Of a stretch of 52,663 nucleotides of DNA, positions 14,019 through 23,775 are shown piece after piece (position 1 is the first letter of the stretch; each line of letters starts with the position of its first letter). The position numbers were made by a program, and so were the translations under genes. Where the stretch lies: contig JAPPPS010000017.1 in assembly GCA_028817405.1 (NCBI GenBank), positions 1-52,663 of the forward strand, given 5' to 3'. Origin of the DNA: Gammaproteobacteria bacterium (GTDB lineage: Bacteria; Pseudomonadota; Gammaproteobacteria; Arenicellales; Poriferihabitantaceae). Below the pieces are notes generated by a model. That model was not told the origin of the DNA, ran no database searches, and was given only the letters and a program-made list of their open reading frames with translations.

Positions 14019-15989
14019 ATGTCCAAAATCATCGGCATTGACCTCGGCACCACCAACTCCTGCGTGGCGGTGACCGAAGGCGACCAGCCCAAGGTCATTG
14101 AAAACAGCGAGGGCGACCGCACCACGCCGTCCATCGTGGCGTTCACCAAAGACGACGAAGCTCTGGTGGGCCAGGCCGCCAAACGCCAGTCGGTGACCAA
14201 CCCGGAGAACACCGTGTTCGCGGTCAAGCGCCTCATCGGGCGGCGGTTTGACGAGGAGGTGGTGCAGCGCGACATCGACTTGATGCCGTATAAAATCATC
14301 AAAGCCAAGAACGGCGACGCCTGGGTCGAAGTCGGCGGCAAAAAGATGGCGGCGCCGGAAATTTCCGCGCGCATCCTGCAAAAGATGAAGCAGACCGCCG
14401 AGGATTATCTCGGCGAGAAAGTCACGCAGGCGGTCATCACGGTGCCGGCGTACTTCAACGATTCGCAGCGCCAAGCGACCAAGGATGCCGGCAAAATCGC
14501 CGGCTTGGAAGTCAAGCGCATCATCAACGAGCCGACCGCGGCCGCGCTGGCGTACGGCATGGACAAGGGCCGCGGCGACCGCAAAATCGTGGTTTATGAC
14601 TTGGGCGGCGGCACCTTCGATGTGTCGGTGATTGAAATCGCCGAACTCGACGGTGAGCATCAGTTCGAAGTGCTGTCGACCAACGGCGACACTTTCCTCG
14701 GCGGCGAAGACTTCGACCGTCGCCTCATCGACTACCTGGCGGAGCAATTCAAAAAGGACCAAGGCATGGACTTGCGCGGCGACCCGCTGGCCATGCAGCG
14801 CCTGAAAGAAGGCGCGGAGAAAGCCAAAATCGAGTTGTCATCGGCGGCGCAGACCGAAGTCAACCTGCCGTACATCACCGCCGACGCCAGCGGGCCGAAG
14901 CACTTGAACATGAAGTTGACCCGCGCCAAGTTGGAGTCGCTGGTCGACGACTTGTTGCAGCAAACCCTGGGTCCATGCAAAACCGCGCTGCGCGACGCCG
15001 GGCTGAACGCCGCGGACATCGACGACATCATTTTGGTCGGCGGGCAGACGCGCATGCCGAAAGTGCATGCGGTGGTCGCGGACTTCTTCGGCAAAGAGCC
15101 GCGCCGCGATGTCAACCCGGATGAAGCGGTGGCCATCGGCGCGTCGATTCAAGGCGGCGTGTTGGGCGGCGATGTCAAGGATGTGCTGCTGCTGGATGTA
15201 ACGCCGCTGTCGCTCGGCATCGAGACCTTGGGCGGCGTGTTCACCAAGTTGGTGGAAAAGAACACCACCATCCCGACCAAGGCCGGCCAGATTTTTTCCA
15301 CCGCCGAGGACAACCAAGGCGCGGTCACGGTGCATGTGCTGCAAGGCGAGCGCGAAGTGGCGAGCGGCAACAAGTCGCTCGGCAAGTTTGACCTGACGCA
15401 AATCCCGCCGGCGCCGCGCGGCATGCCGCAAATCGAAGTGTCGTTCGACATCGACGCCAACGGCATTTTGCATGTCTCGGCCAAAGACAAGGCCACCGGC
15501 AAGGAAAACAAAATCGTCATCAAGTCCAGTTCCGGTTTGTCCGATGATGAAATTGAGAAGATGATTTCGGACGCCGAGGAACACGCCGATGAAGACCGCA
15601 AAGCGCGCGAGTTGGTCGACGCGCGCAACCAGGCCGAAGCGCTGCTGCACGGCACGCGCAAATCGGTCGGCGAGTTGGGCGACAAACTCGACGCCGGCGA
15701 CAAGCAGAACATCGAGTCCGCGGCCGCCGAGTTGGAAGAGGCGCTGAAAGGCGACGACAAGGAGGCGATTTTGGCGAAGACCCAAACGCTTTCCCAAGCC
15801 AGCCACAAACTCGCCGAGCAGTTGTACACGCAGGCATCGGATGCCGGCGGTGACGGTTCCGGTGACGGTGCCGGCGGTGACGGTGACGGTGCCGGTGACG
15901 GTGCCGGCAAAGACGGCTCCGCCCAGTCCGGCGATGATGTGGTCGACGCCGAGTTCGAGGAAGTCGGCGACCAAGACAAGAAAACTTAA
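14019..15989 (+). CDS. dnaK: Molecular chaperone DnaK (Hsp70)
   Basis: The protein is 656 residues. The ATPase domain starts [18 protein letters not shown], followed by [62 protein letters not shown] and [10 protein letters not shown]. The substrate domain begins with the [20 protein letters not shown] block. The lid is followed by a Gly/Asp-rich linker (about residues 608-632, [20 protein letters not shown]) before the conserved [10 protein letters not shown] end. That linker is longer and more repetitive than usual and is encoded by the microsatellite-like GGTGACGGTGCC repeat seen elsewhere in the window. It acts with GrpE and DnaJ on either side. Confidence 0.96.
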   Translation: MSKIIGIDLGTTNSCVAVTEGDQPKVIENSEGDRTTPSIVAFTKDDEALVGQAAKRQSVTNPENTVFAVKRLIGRRFDEEVVQRDIDLMPYKIIKAKNGDAWVEVGGKKMAAPEISARILQKMKQTAEDYLGEKVTQAVITVPAYFNDSQRQATKDAGKIAGLEVKRIINEPTAAALAYGMDKGRGDRKIVVYDLGGGTFDVSVIEIAELDGEHQFEVLSTNGDTFLGGEDFDRRLIDYLAEQFKKDQGMDLRGDPLAMQRLKEGAEKAKIELSSAAQTEVNLPYITADASGPKHLNMKLTRAKLESLVDDLLQQTLGPCKTALRDAGLNAADIDDIILVGGQTRMPKVHAVVADFFGKEPRRDVNPDEAVAIGASIQGGVLGGDVKDVLLLDVTPLSLGIETLGGVFTKLVEKNTTIPTKAGQIFSTAEDNQGAVTVHVLQGEREVASGNKSLGKFDLTQIPPAPRGMPQIEVSFDIDANGILHVSAKDKATGKENKIVIKSSSGLSDDEIEKMISDAEEHADEDRKARELVDARNQAEALLHGTRKSVGELGDKLDAGDKQNIESAAAELEEALKGDDKEAILAKTQTLSQASHKLAEQLYTQASDAGGDGSGDGAGGDGDGAGDGAGKDGSAQSGDDVVDAEFEEVGDQDKKT

Positions 15990-16254
15990 ACGGCAGGCGA
16001 CGACAGCGCGGCGACGGGCGGCAACAGTCAGCGACGCTCGGCGACAGTCGACAACAGTCGACGGTTTGCGGCGGACCGGCCCGGATAACCGGCGCGCGCC
16101 GCCCGCGCCCGGCCCGCCGAAATCGCCGACACCGTCGCCAACCGTCGAGCCACCGCCGACACCGTCGCCAACCGTCGCAAACCGCCGACACCGTCGCCAA
16201 TCGCCGACACCGTCGCAAACCGTCGAACCGCCGCCGCTTTTGACGCAAACCACC
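15990..16254. repeat. C-rich imperfect tandem repeat between dnaK and dnaJ
   Basis: The right half (about 16120-16245) is built of variants of CCGACACCGTCGCCAACCGTCG repeated four or more times; the left half has CGACAGTCGACAACAGTCGACGG repeats. The plus-strand RNA is rich in C with regular UC/CC steps and poor in G, as in Rho-binding sites, so it may modulate dnaJ expression. No gene is supported here. Confidence 0.55.
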
Positions 16255-17382
16255 ATGGCCAAGCGCGACTACTACGAAGTCCTCGGCGTCGACCGCAACG
16301 CCGATGATGCGGCGTTGAAGCAGGCGTACCGCCGCTTGGCGATGAAATACCATCCCGACCGCACGCAGAACGACGCCGCCGCCGAGGCCCGATTTAAGGA
16401 GGCGAAGGAAGCGTACGATGTGCTCGGCGATGCGCGCAAACGCGCCGCGTACGACCAGTTCGGCCACGCCGGTGTAGACGCGGCGGGGGCCGGTTTCGGC
16501 GGGCCCGGCGGCCCCGGCGCGGCCGGTTTTGGCGATATTTTCGGCGACATGTTCGGCGATATTTTCGGCGGCGGCGGCGGCCCGCGGCGCGCCCGCGGCG
16601 CCGACCTCCGCTACGCTTTGGAACTCACGCTGGAGGAGGCGGTGCACGGCGTGGAGAAGGAAATCCGCGTGCCGAAGCGGGTGCAGTGCGCCGCCTGCAG
16701 CGGCTCCGGCGCGAAGCCCGGCTCCAAGCCGCAGACCTGCAACCGTTGCGAGGGCCGCGGCCAGGTGCGCATGCAGCAGGGATTCTTTTCGGTGCAGCAA
16801 ACCTGCCCGCAGTGCCGCGGCCGCGGCGACCTCATCACCGACCCGTGCGCGTCGTGCGGCGGCGGCGGGCTGGTGCGCGAGGAAAAAACCTTGTCGGTGA
16901 AAATCCCCGCGGGCGTCGACGCCGGCGACCAAGTGCGCTTAAGCGGCGAGGGCGAAGGCGCGGCCGCCGGCCCGGCCGGCGACCTGTACGTACAGGTGCG
17001 CCTCGCCCGCCACGCCATCTTCGAGCGCGACGGCGACAATTTGTACTGCGAAGTGCCGGTGAGTTTCACCACCATGGCGTTGGGCGGTTCGCTGGAAATC
17101 CCCACCCTGTCCGGGCGCGCCAACCTCAAAGTGCCGGCCGAGAGTCAGTCGGAGAAAATCTTCCGCCTGCGCGGCAAGGGCGTGCGCAATGTGCGCAGCG
17201 GCCGGCAGGGCGATTTGTATTGCAAGGTGGTGGTGGAGACGCCGGTCAACTTGACCGCGAAGCAGAAAGAATTGCTGAAACACTTCGACCAAAGTTTGGC
17301 CGCCGCCGACCACCGTCACGCGCCGCGCAGTTCTTCGTGGCGCAACAAAATCAAAACCTTCTTTGAGGACTTGGTGGATTGA
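16255..17382 (+). CDS. dnaJ: Chaperone DnaJ (Hsp40)
   Basis: The protein is 375 residues. The J domain is at 1-70 ([20 protein letters not shown] motif in YHPDRTQ). A Gly/Phe-rich segment follows ([19 protein letters not shown]). Four CxxCxGxG zinc motifs are present: [24 protein letters not shown] and CASCGGGG. The C-terminal substrate-binding domains end LVD. It stimulates DnaK ATPase and delivers substrates. ATG at 16255 is chosen because the J domain starts there; the upstream frame is the tandem repeat. The dnaJ stop overlaps the panB start. Confidence 0.95.
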   Translation: MAKRDYYEVLGVDRNADDAALKQAYRRLAMKYHPDRTQNDAAAEARFKEAKEAYDVLGDARKRAAYDQFGHAGVDAAGAGFGGPGGPGAAGFGDIFGDMFGDIFGGGGGPRRARGADLRYALELTLEEAVHGVEKEIRVPKRVQCAACSGSGAKPGSKPQTCNRCEGRGQVRMQQGFFSVQQTCPQCRGRGDLITDPCASCGGGGLVREEKTLSVKIPAGVDAGDQVRLSGEGEGAAAGPAGDLYVQVRLARHAIFERDGDNLYCEVPVSFTTMALGGSLEIPTLSGRANLKVPAESQSEKIFRLRGKGVRNVRSGRQGDLYCKVVVETPVNLTAKQKELLKHFDQSLAAADHRHAPRSSSWRNKIKTFFEDLVD

Positions 17383-18182
17383 ACCGCGACAAAATCACCG
17401 TCACCACCCTGGCGCGGATGAAATCGGCCGGCGAGAAAATCGTCGCGCTGACCGCGTACGATTTCAGCAGCGCGGTGGCCGCGGGCCGCGCCGGCGTCGA
17501 GGTGTTGTTGGTCGGCGACTCGCTCGGCATGGTGGTGCAGGGCCACGACAGCAGTTTGCCGGTGACCATCGACGACACCGCCTACCATGTGCGTTGCGTG
17601 CGCCGCGCGAAGCAGGGCGCGCTGCTGATGGCCGACTTGCCGTTTATGAGTTATTACTCCGAGTCGCGCAGTTTGGAAAACGCCGCGATTTTGATGCGCG
17701 AGGGCGCGCAGATGGTGAAACTCGAAGGCGGCGCGTGGTTGGCCGAGACCACCCGGCTGTTAAGCGAGCGCGGCATTCCGGTGTGCGCGCACTTGGGGTT
17801 GATGCCGCAGTCGGTGAACCACCTCGGCGGCTACCGCGTGCAGGGGCGCGACCCGGCGCAGGGCCAGGCGATTATCGACGAAGCGCAAGTGCTGCAGGCG
17901 TCCGGCGCGCGCGTAATTCTCATCGAGTGCGTGCCGGCGGCGTTGGGCGCGAAGTTGGCGGCGGCGGTGGAGGCGCCGGTCATCGGCATCGGCGCGGGCC
18001 CCGGCACCGACGGCCAGATTTTGGTGTGGCACGACGCGCTCGGCTTGTATCCGGGCCAAACCGCGAAGTTCGTCAAGGACTTCCTCAAAGGCCAGGCCGG
18101 TGGCGTGCCGGGCGCGCTGGCGGATTATGTCCAAGCGGTCAAAAGCGGCGCCTTCCCCGGCCCCGAACACGGCTATTCCTGA
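17379..18182 (+). CDS. panB: 3-methyl-2-oxobutanoate hydroxymethyltransferase PanB
   Basis: The protein is 267 residues, normal for PanB. It transfers a hydroxymethyl group from methylene-tetrahydrofolate to 2-oxoisovalerate to give ketopantoate for pantothenate/CoA synthesis. Family blocks are present: [29 protein letters not shown] (metal-binding Asp), [32 protein letters not shown] and VILIECVP. The start is TTG at 17379, overlapping the dnaJ stop (TTGA), with GAGGACTTGGTGG upstream, so it is translationally coupled to the chaperone gene. panC is not nearby. Confidence 0.93.
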   Translation: MNRDKITVTTLARMKSAGEKIVALTAYDFSSAVAAGRAGVEVLLVGDSLGMVVQGHDSSLPVTIDDTAYHVRCVRRAKQGALLMADLPFMSYYSESRSLENAAILMREGAQMVKLEGGAWLAETTRLLSERGIPVCAHLGLMPQSVNHLGGYRVQGRDPAQGQAIIDEAQVLQASGARVILIECVPAALGAKLAAAVEAPVIGIGAGPGTDGQILVWHDALGLYPGQTAKFVKDFLKGQAGGVPGALADYVQAVKSGAFPGPEHGYS

Positions 18183-18213
18183 GCCGGGCGCGGCCGCGGA
18201 TGGCGCGCCGGCG

Positions 18214-20505
18214 ATGCTCGATTCGCCGGCCGCCGTGAGCGCTGCCGCGGCGGTGGATTCCACGACGGTGCCGGCGATGGTCGATGCCGTGACGGTGGAT
18301 TCGGCGACGGCGCCGGCACCGGTCGACGCCTCGTTAGCCGCGCTCGCGGCCGCCCCCACCGCGGCCGAGGCCTTGGCCCACGGCGGCGTGTTCCACCGCG
18401 CCATGCCGCATTTCACCCCGCGCGCCGCGCAGCAGGAAATGGCGGCGGCGGTCGAGGAAACGCTGGCCGGCGGCGGGCCGGAAAGCGGCCAAGAAGGCGG
18501 CGTGTTGGTGGTCGAATCCGGCACCGGCACCGGCAAGACTTTCGCCTACCTGGCGCCGGCGCTGCTGAGCGGCCGGCGCGCGATTATCTCCACCGCCACC
18601 CGCCACTTGCAGGACCAAATCTTCCAGCGCGACCTGCCGCAAGTGGCGCGCGCGTTGGGCGTGGCGTTGGGCGCGGTGCTGCTGAAAGGCCGCGCCAATT
18701 ACCTGTGCCGCCACCGTCTTAAACTGGAACAGCGGCAACTCGAATTACCGGAGGGACCGAAAGCGCCGGAGCAGCCGGCCGACGCCGAACCCGCGGCCGA
18801 ACCCGCGTCGAAAACGGAAACCGAAACCGCGGCCGCCGCCGAATCATTCACCGTCATCGAGCAATGGGCGGCGGCCACCAAAAGCGGCGACATCGCCGAA
18901 GTCGCGGCGCTCGGCGAGGAGTCGCCGTTGTGGAAGCGCGTCACCTCCACCGCCGACAACTGCCTCGGCGGCGCTTGTCCGGAGTTCAAAAACTGCTTCG
19001 TGGTCAAGGCCCGCCATCGCGCGCTGCAAGCCGACATCGTGGTGGTCAACCACCACCTGTTTTTCTCCGACCTGACGCTGAAAGCCGAGGGCTTCGGCGA
19101 ACTCCTGCCGCAGCACGATGCGGTGATTTTTGACGAGGCGCACCACATCGCCGAGACCGCCTCCAGGTTCTTCGGCTTCTCGGTCTCCGGCGGCCGGGTG
19201 GCGGAACTGGCGCGCGACGCCGCGGCCGCCGAACGCGACGAAAAAAGCGGCGTGGATTTAACCCCGGCCGTCGCGGCCACGGAACTGGCGTTGCAACGCA
19301 TGCGCGCCGCCACCCAAACCCATGCCGGCCAGTCGGTGGATTTCGACGCATTGCAAAGCGCCGCCTTCGACTCGGCCTGCGCGGCCTTGACCGAAGCGCT
19401 GGCGGCGTTTGAACTCGCGCTGGAGGCCGCGGCCCCGGCCGGCGAAGGCCTGCGCCGTTGCCACGAGCGCTGCCGGGAAATTCAGGCGCACCTCGACGCC
19501 TGGCTGCACGCGCACGACAGCGCGCATGTGCGGTGGGCGGAAATCGCCGAGCGCGGATTTCGCCTGCACAGCACGCCGCTCGACATCGGCGCCGGCTTCG
19601 CCGCCATGCGCGCCGCGCATCCGGCCGCGTGGATTTTCACCTCCGGCACGCTGGCGGTCGGCGACGATTTCTCGGCCTTCTGCGAGCGCCTCGGTTTGCA
19701 CGACGCGCACACCCGGCGGTGGGAGAGTCCGTACAACTTCCGCGCCAACGCGCTGCTGTACTTGCCGCCGGACATGCCGGACCCGCGCACTGATGAATTC
19801 GCCGAGGCGTTGACCTCGGTCATCGCCCAAGTCGCGGCCGCCGGGCGCGGCCGCGCGTTCTGCCTGTTCACCAGTTACGAGATGATGCACCGCGCGCACC
19901 GGCGGTTGGCGGCGCGCGACGACTGCGACTGGCCGCTGCTGCTGCAAGGCGACGCGCCGAAGACCGAGTTGCTGGCGCGGTTTCGCCGCAGCGGCCGCGC
20001 GCTGCTGTTCGGCGCCGCGAGTTTTTGGGAGGGCGTGGATGTGGTCGGCGAGGAATTGTCGTGCGTGGTCATCGACAAACTGCCGTTCGCCTCGCCGGCC
20101 GACCCGGTGCTGAAAAGTCGCATCCAGGCCTGCGCCGAAGCCGGCGGCAACCCGTTCGTCGACATCCAAATTCCGCAGGCGGTGCTCGCGCTCAAGCAGG
20201 GCGCGGGACGGCTGATTCGCGCCGAGAGCGACCGCGGCGTGCTGGTATTGTGCGACCCGCGCATCGTGTCGCAGCGCTACGGCCGGTGGTTCCGCGACAA
20301 CCTGCCGGACATGCCGGTGACGCGCAGCATCGGGGATGTGGCGGGGTTTTTTGGTGGGGGTGGTGGCGACGGCGACGGTGGCATCCATCCCCGTCACCCC
20401 CGCAGTCTGTTAAGCGGGGGCGGTGACGGTGAGTCCGGTAGCGGCGAAAGCGCCGGCGATTTCGGCGATGGCGACGGCGAAGGCGGTGACGGTGAGCGCA
20501 ACTGA
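18214..20505 (+). CDS. DinG/YoaA-family ATP-dependent DNA helicase
   Basis: The protein is about 763 residues, a superfamily 2 helicase of the XPD-like DinG/YoaA group. Walker A is in VVESGTGTGKT; the DEAH box is FDEAHHIAE. Four Cys expected to hold a 4Fe-4S cluster are seen in NYLCRHRL and NCLGGACPEFKNCF. The late motif is QGAGRLIRAESDRGVL. The N-terminal 60 residues are low-complexity (Ala/Val/Asp). The C-terminal 45 residues are Gly/Asp-rich and include a REP-like palindrome translated as HPRHPRSLLSGGG. Start at ATG 18214 is uncertain; earlier codons overlap panB. Its place just before tsaB matches the yoaA-tsaB order known in E. coli. Confidence 0.88.
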   Translation: MLDSPAAVSAAAAVDSTTVPAMVDAVTVDSATAPAPVDASLAALAAAPTAAEALAHGGVFHRAMPHFTPRAAQQEMAAAVEETLAGGGPESGQEGGVLVVESGTGTGKTFAYLAPALLSGRRAIISTATRHLQDQIFQRDLPQVARALGVALGAVLLKGRANYLCRHRLKLEQRQLELPEGPKAPEQPADAEPAAEPASKTETETAAAAESFTVIEQWAAATKSGDIAEVAALGEESPLWKRVTSTADNCLGGACPEFKNCFVVKARHRALQADIVVVNHHLFFSDLTLKAEGFGELLPQHDAVIFDEAHHIAETASRFFGFSVSGGRVAELARDAAAAERDEKSGVDLTPAVAATELALQRMRAATQTHAGQSVDFDALQSAAFDSACAALTEALAAFELALEAAAPAGEGLRRCHERCREIQAHLDAWLHAHDSAHVRWAEIAERGFRLHSTPLDIGAGFAAMRAAHPAAWIFTSGTLAVGDDFSAFCERLGLHDAHTRRWESPYNFRANALLYLPPDMPDPRTDEFAEALTSVIAQVAAAGRGRAFCLFTSYEMMHRAHRRLAARDDCDWPLLLQGDAPKTELLARFRRSGRALLFGAASFWEGVDVVGEELSCVVIDKLPFASPADPVLKSRIQACAEAGGNPFVDIQIPQAVLALKQGAGRLIRAESDRGVLVLCDPRIVSQRYGRWFRDNLPDMPVTRSIGDVAGFFGGGGGDGDGGIHPRHPRSLLSGGGDGESGSGESAGDFGDGDGEGGDGERN
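20397..20420. repeat. REP-like palindrome inside the 3' end of the dinG-family gene
   Basis: Arms CCCCCGC (20397-20403) and GCGGGGG (20414-20420) with loop AGTCTGTTAA, followed by CGGTGACGG. It is the best-conserved member of the family with copies at 4171, 9847, 12467 and 42379. It is in frame within the gene and encodes part of the tail. Confidence 0.72.
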
Positions 20506-21484
20506 CTTAAACATCCTCGCGCTCGACACCGTCACCGAAGCCTGCTCGGTGGCGCTGCTCGCGCGCGGCACGCTCGAGCAACGCTTCGAGGTGGCCGCCA
20601 ACCGCCACTCGCGCCGGGTGTTGGGCATGGCGCAGGAAGTGTTGCGCGCGCGCGGCCTGGCGTTGCGCGACTTGGACGCGCTGGCCGTGGATGTCGGGCC
20701 CGGCGCATTCACCGGCGCGCGCATCGGCATCGGCGTCGCGCAAGGCCTGGCGTACGGCGCTGACTTGACGGTGATTCCGGTGAATTCGCTGGAGGCCTTA
20801 GCGGCGGCGGTTTTGCGGCCGGGGCATGGCGGGGAATCCGGCGGCGACGAGTCCGGTGGCGGCGACGGTGGCGATGTTGGCGCGGCTGACGGTGTTGGTG
20901 ATGCGGCTGGCGGTGTTGGCGCGGGCGATGGCGATGCGACCGGCGGCGTTGGCGTGGGCGATGGCGATGCGGCCGGCGCCGGCGCAACCCTCGCGCTGCC
21001 GGCCATCGACGCGCGCATGGAGCAGGTGTACTTTGGGCTGTACAGTACGGCCGGCGCGCTCATCGAACCGGCCTTGGCAACGCCCGGCGATGCAGGCGAA
21101 ATGGCCTTCGCCGCAATCGCCAAAACCAACGCGCCCGCCAACCTCACCGGCATCGGCAGCGGCTGGGACCGCCACGCGCCGGCGCTGTTGACGGCGTTGG
21201 AAAACGCGCCGGTGCTGCAAGAGTCGCTGCACCGTACGGCGTTGCAAGAGTCGTTGGAAAACGCGCCGGCGATGCAAGAGTCGTTGCACCGGCCGGCGTT
21301 GCAAGAGTCGTTAAGCAAAGCGGCGTTGGAATGGTTGCCCGGCCGCCACCCCGAGGCCGCCAACATCGCCCGCATCGCCGCCGCCCGCGGCCTGCAACAC
21401 GCCGTCTCACCGCTGCACCTGCGCGCCACCTACCTCCGCATCGATGTCGCCAAACCCGCGAAGAAACCCGGCCACCCGCCATGA
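20492..21484 (+). CDS. tsaB: tRNA threonylcarbamoyladenosine biosynthesis protein TsaB
   Basis: The protein is about 330 residues from GTG at 20492 (ATG at 20468 is an alternative), against roughly 230 usually. The family core is clear: ILALDTVTEACSVAL, HSRRVLGMAQEVL, LAVDVGPGAFTGARIGIGVAQGLAYG and IDARMEQVYFGLY. TsaB partners TsaD in making t6A in ANN-decoding tRNAs. The extra length comes from two insertions. One is a Gly/Asp/Ala-rich stretch of about 50 residues (GGDGGDVGAADGVGDAAGGV and onward) before the IDARM block. The other is a 19-residue unit (LENAPVLQESLHRTALQES) repeated twice near the C-terminus. It overlaps the 3' end of the helicase gene. Confidence 0.88.
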   Translation: MSATDLNILALDTVTEACSVALLARGTLEQRFEVAANRHSRRVLGMAQEVLRARGLALRDLDALAVDVGPGAFTGARIGIGVAQGLAYGADLTVIPVNSLEALAAAVLRPGHGGESGGDESGGGDGGDVGAADGVGDAAGGVGAGDGDATGGVGVGDGDAAGAGATLALPAIDARMEQVYFGLYSTAGALIEPALATPGDAGEMAFAAIAKTNAPANLTGIGSGWDRHAPALLTALENAPVLQESLHRTALQESLENAPAMQESLHRPALQESLSKAALEWLPGRHPEAANIARIAAARGLQHAVSPLHLRATYLRIDVAKPAKKPGHPP

Positions 21485-21513
21485 GTATCGAACGCCCGCG
21501 CCCCCCTCGCCAA

Positions 21514-21605
21514 AACCGCGGCGTTTGCAGTCGATGCGTGAGCAACATAAAATCCCGCGCATGAAAACCATGCCAACCGTCGCCCAAGCCACCGCGCATC
21601 CGCGC
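21514..21605 (+). repeat. 5' module of the methyltransferase genes, plus-strand copy
   Basis: Matches 23718-23803 in the opposite orientation with only a few differences and two small indels. It contains a copy of the last codons and stop of the yejF-type gene (GCGTTTGCAGTCGATGCGTGA), a TAAAAT box and the ATGAAAACC start. Confidence 0.8.
21548..21553 (+). promoter_or_regulatory. TAAAAT -10 box, predicted leaderless start for the plus-strand methyltransferase
   Basis: Only 7 bases separate TAAAAT from the ATG at 21561, so a normal transcription start would fall on or next to the ATG. The same spacing occurs in the minus-strand copy (23764-23769, ATG 23756). Confidence 0.5.
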
Positions 21606-22844
21606 GTCGGGGAATCGTCCCGCGCCAAAAAGCGCGTTCTTAATCTGTTGCCGAATGTCCAGTTCTTGTATGAACTGCATTTAGCCCGGTTGGAACTGGA
21701 ATCGTTTGCGCCGCGGGCGCGCATCTTGAATGACTTTCGCGCTTTCACCGTCGAAGACAACGGCGCGATTAAAACAATTCTTAAACGCGCCGCCTATATC
21801 GGTGGCGTCGGTGGCGCCGGCGGCGATAACCACGGCATCGAATCCGACTACGCCAAACTCACCCGGCACAACATCACCCGCGCTTTCAATCAATACATCA
21901 CGCACTGGTTTTATCCGTATAAAGGCAAATATCATCCGCAGATGATTCGCGCGCTGGCGAACATCATCGGCTTGAAACAAGGCGACACTTTGCTGGACCC
22001 GTTTATCGGCAGCGGCACAACCGCGGTGGAAGGCGCGCTGCTTAACTTGCGCGTCATCGGCTTCGACATCTCGCCGCTGTGCGTTCTCATCAGCGCCGTG
22101 AAAAGCAATGCGGTGCATCACTTTCCGACCATCGAGAAAGCGTACTTGGACAACCAACTGTTCGGCAAACTAAGCGGCGATGCCGGCGCGCAAAACTGCA
22201 TCGAAGACCCGGTGAAAAGTTTTGAGTTGCTGGCGCGCATGATTGCGACCAGCGACAGCGCCCGGCGGAGTCGCGACTTCGATGCGATGTTAGTCAGCAA
22301 CCGGGAAAAAATGATTCAAAGCGTTCGCTTGATGCGCGACGCATGCGCGGAAGTCGGCGTCTCGCCAACGCCCGCGGACATCAGCCAAGGCGACGCCCGC
22401 CGCTTGCAGTTGCCGGACCGCAGCGTCGACGGCGTGATTACATCGCCGCCGTATTCGTTGGCGCTCAACTATGTGGAAAACGACGCGCATTCGCTGCAGG
22501 CATTGGGTTATGACTTGGCGAAAATCCGCGACGAGTTCATCGGTGTGCGCGGAAAAGGCGGCGATAAAATCGGACTCTACGAACAAGACATGCGCGCGGC
22601 GTACGCCGAAATCGCCCGGGTGCTGAAGCCCGCGGGAAAAGTCGCCATCGTTATCGGCGACGCCACCGTGAACGGACAAAAAGTGCGCACGGCGGACAAC
22701 TGCATCGACACTTTCGCGCAACTCGGATTCAAACTGCTGCATCATGTCGATAAACTGATTTATGGTTTATACAATGTGATGCAGCGCGAAGCGATTTTGG
22801 TTTTTGGACGGGGAAGGTTTTCAAAACAACTTGATGGCTGTTGA
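21561..22844 (+). CDS. Site-specific DNA methyltransferase (N6-A/N4-C type)
   Basis: The protein is 427 residues. The AdoMet-binding block DPFIGSGTTAVEGALL is at about 146-160, and the catalytic motif TSPPYSLALNYVENDAH comes later, near 300. It therefore has the order FxGxG before SPPY. The SPPY version suggests N4-cytosine or N6-adenine methylation; the target is unknown. No restriction nuclease gene is adjacent, so it may be solitary. A short Gly-rich insertion (IGGVGGAGGDNHG) lies at about 80-92. It converges on a second methyltransferase with a 6-bp gap and shares that gene's 5' module. Confidence 0.85.
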   Translation: MKTMPTVAQATAHPRVGESSRAKKRVLNLLPNVQFLYELHLARLELESFAPRARILNDFRAFTVEDNGAIKTILKRAAYIGGVGGAGGDNHGIESDYAKLTRHNITRAFNQYITHWFYPYKGKYHPQMIRALANIIGLKQGDTLLDPFIGSGTTAVEGALLNLRVIGFDISPLCVLISAVKSNAVHHFPTIEKAYLDNQLFGKLSGDAGAQNCIEDPVKSFELLARMIATSDSARRSRDFDAMLVSNREKMIQSVRLMRDACAEVGVSPTPADISQGDARRLQLPDRSVDGVITSPPYSLALNYVENDAHSLQALGYDLAKIRDEFIGVRGKGGDKIGLYEQDMRAAYAEIARVLKPAGKVAIVIGDATVNGQKVRTADNCIDTFAQLGFKLLHHVDKLIYGLYNVMQREAILVFGRGRFSKQLDGC

Positions 22845-22850
22845 GAACAA

Positions 22851-23756
22851 TCAAACCAGTTTGAATTTCTTTTGCGCATTCCCCGCCTCAATTCGCCGCT
22901 TGGCAATTTCCACATACTCCGGATTTTTCTCGACGCCAATCCATCTTCGGTTGTTAACTTCCGCGGCCGCGGCGGTGCTGCCGCTGCCGAGGAACGGGTC
23001 GAGAACCAAGTCAGACTCGCGGCTACTGGCGCGCAACAATTGCGCGATTAACGCAACCGGTTTTTGCGATGGATGCCCGACTTTTTCTTTGGAAGAACCC
23101 TTCAACGACGGCACGCGCAGAATATTGGTGGCGTATTTCCCCTTGCGCAAGTGCGCTTCTCGCGCTTGCTTGTCTTGGTATCTTTTGTCGCCGAGATAAG
23201 CGGCGATTTTTTTCTCATCGTACGGAATTCGCACCGCGTCTTTGTCGAAGTACGGTTTGGCATCGGCCGACTGGCGCAGAACCAAAATCATCTCATACTG
23301 CGGCGTGAACGAATCGCGCCGCTCGTTGTACCCCACCGCGCGGTCCCAGATAAGCATGTCATGGAACTGCATCTCCTTCGCCAGCAACGAACAAGTATGC
23401 AGCCAGATATGTTCGCGTTTCCCCAACTGACCGAAGATATACAGCAAACCGTCATCGCGCAAAATGCGTTTGCATTCACGCGCCCACCGCAGCGTCCATT
23501 GCAAGTAATCGTCCGCGGTTCGCCATTCGTTGTCCCACGCTTCATCCAGCACCCGGTAATAAGGCGGGTCGGCAATCACGACTTGCGCACTGTTCGATTC
23601 CAAACCGGGCAAAACTTGCAACGCATCGCCGGTGAGGATTTGTCCGTCGCCGACCCGAACCGCGCGCGACGGTTTTAACCGTGCCGTGACGGTACGCTTT
23701 TTTACTGTTGCCTTGCCGGCGCGCGAATGCGCGGCGGCTTGGGCGACGGTTTTCAT
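22851..23756 (-). CDS. Site-specific DNA methyltransferase (DPPY, beta-class order)
   Basis: The protein is 301 residues. The catalytic motif ADPPYY is near residue 63, followed much later by DPFLGSGSTAAAAEVNNRRW near 250, the order of beta-class N6-adenine or N4-cytosine methyltransferases. HPSQKPVALIAQLLRAS precedes the AdoMet block, as is usual. ATG at 23756 (MKTVAQAAAH) is taken as the start because a TAAAAT box lies 7 bases upstream; the longer frame to 23792 would overlap the yejF-type gene. No nuclease gene is adjacent. The protein differs from the convergent methyltransferase in architecture, so only the 5' modules, not the genes, are duplicates. Confidence 0.88.
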   Translation of the reverse strand: MKTVAQAAAHSRAGKATVKKRTVTARLKPSRAVRVGDGQILTGDALQVLPGLESNSAQVVIADPPYYRVLDEAWDNEWRTADDYLQWTLRWARECKRILRDDGLLYIFGQLGKREHIWLHTCSLLAKEMQFHDMLIWDRAVGYNERRDSFTPQYEMILVLRQSADAKPYFDKDAVRIPYDEKKIAAYLGDKRYQDKQAREAHLRKGKYATNILRVPSLKGSSKEKVGHPSQKPVALIAQLLRASSRESDLVLDPFLGSGSTAAAAEVNNRRWIGVEKNPEYVEIAKRRIEAGNAQKKFKLV

Positions 23757-23775
23757 GCGGGGTATTTTATGTCGC

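Noticed and set aside
14838-16932. Long minus-strand frames opposite dnaK and dnaJ
   Set aside because: They are antisense shadows caused by high G+C at third positions; the plus strand encodes unmistakable DnaK and DnaJ.
19258-20397. A 379-codon minus-strand frame
   Set aside because: Shadow of the DinG-type helicase; Arg/Ala-rich with no recognisable domain.
21561-23756. A complete restriction-modification system
   Set aside because: Both methyltransferase genes are present but no nuclease gene is adjacent; every neighbouring frame is accounted for by other families.
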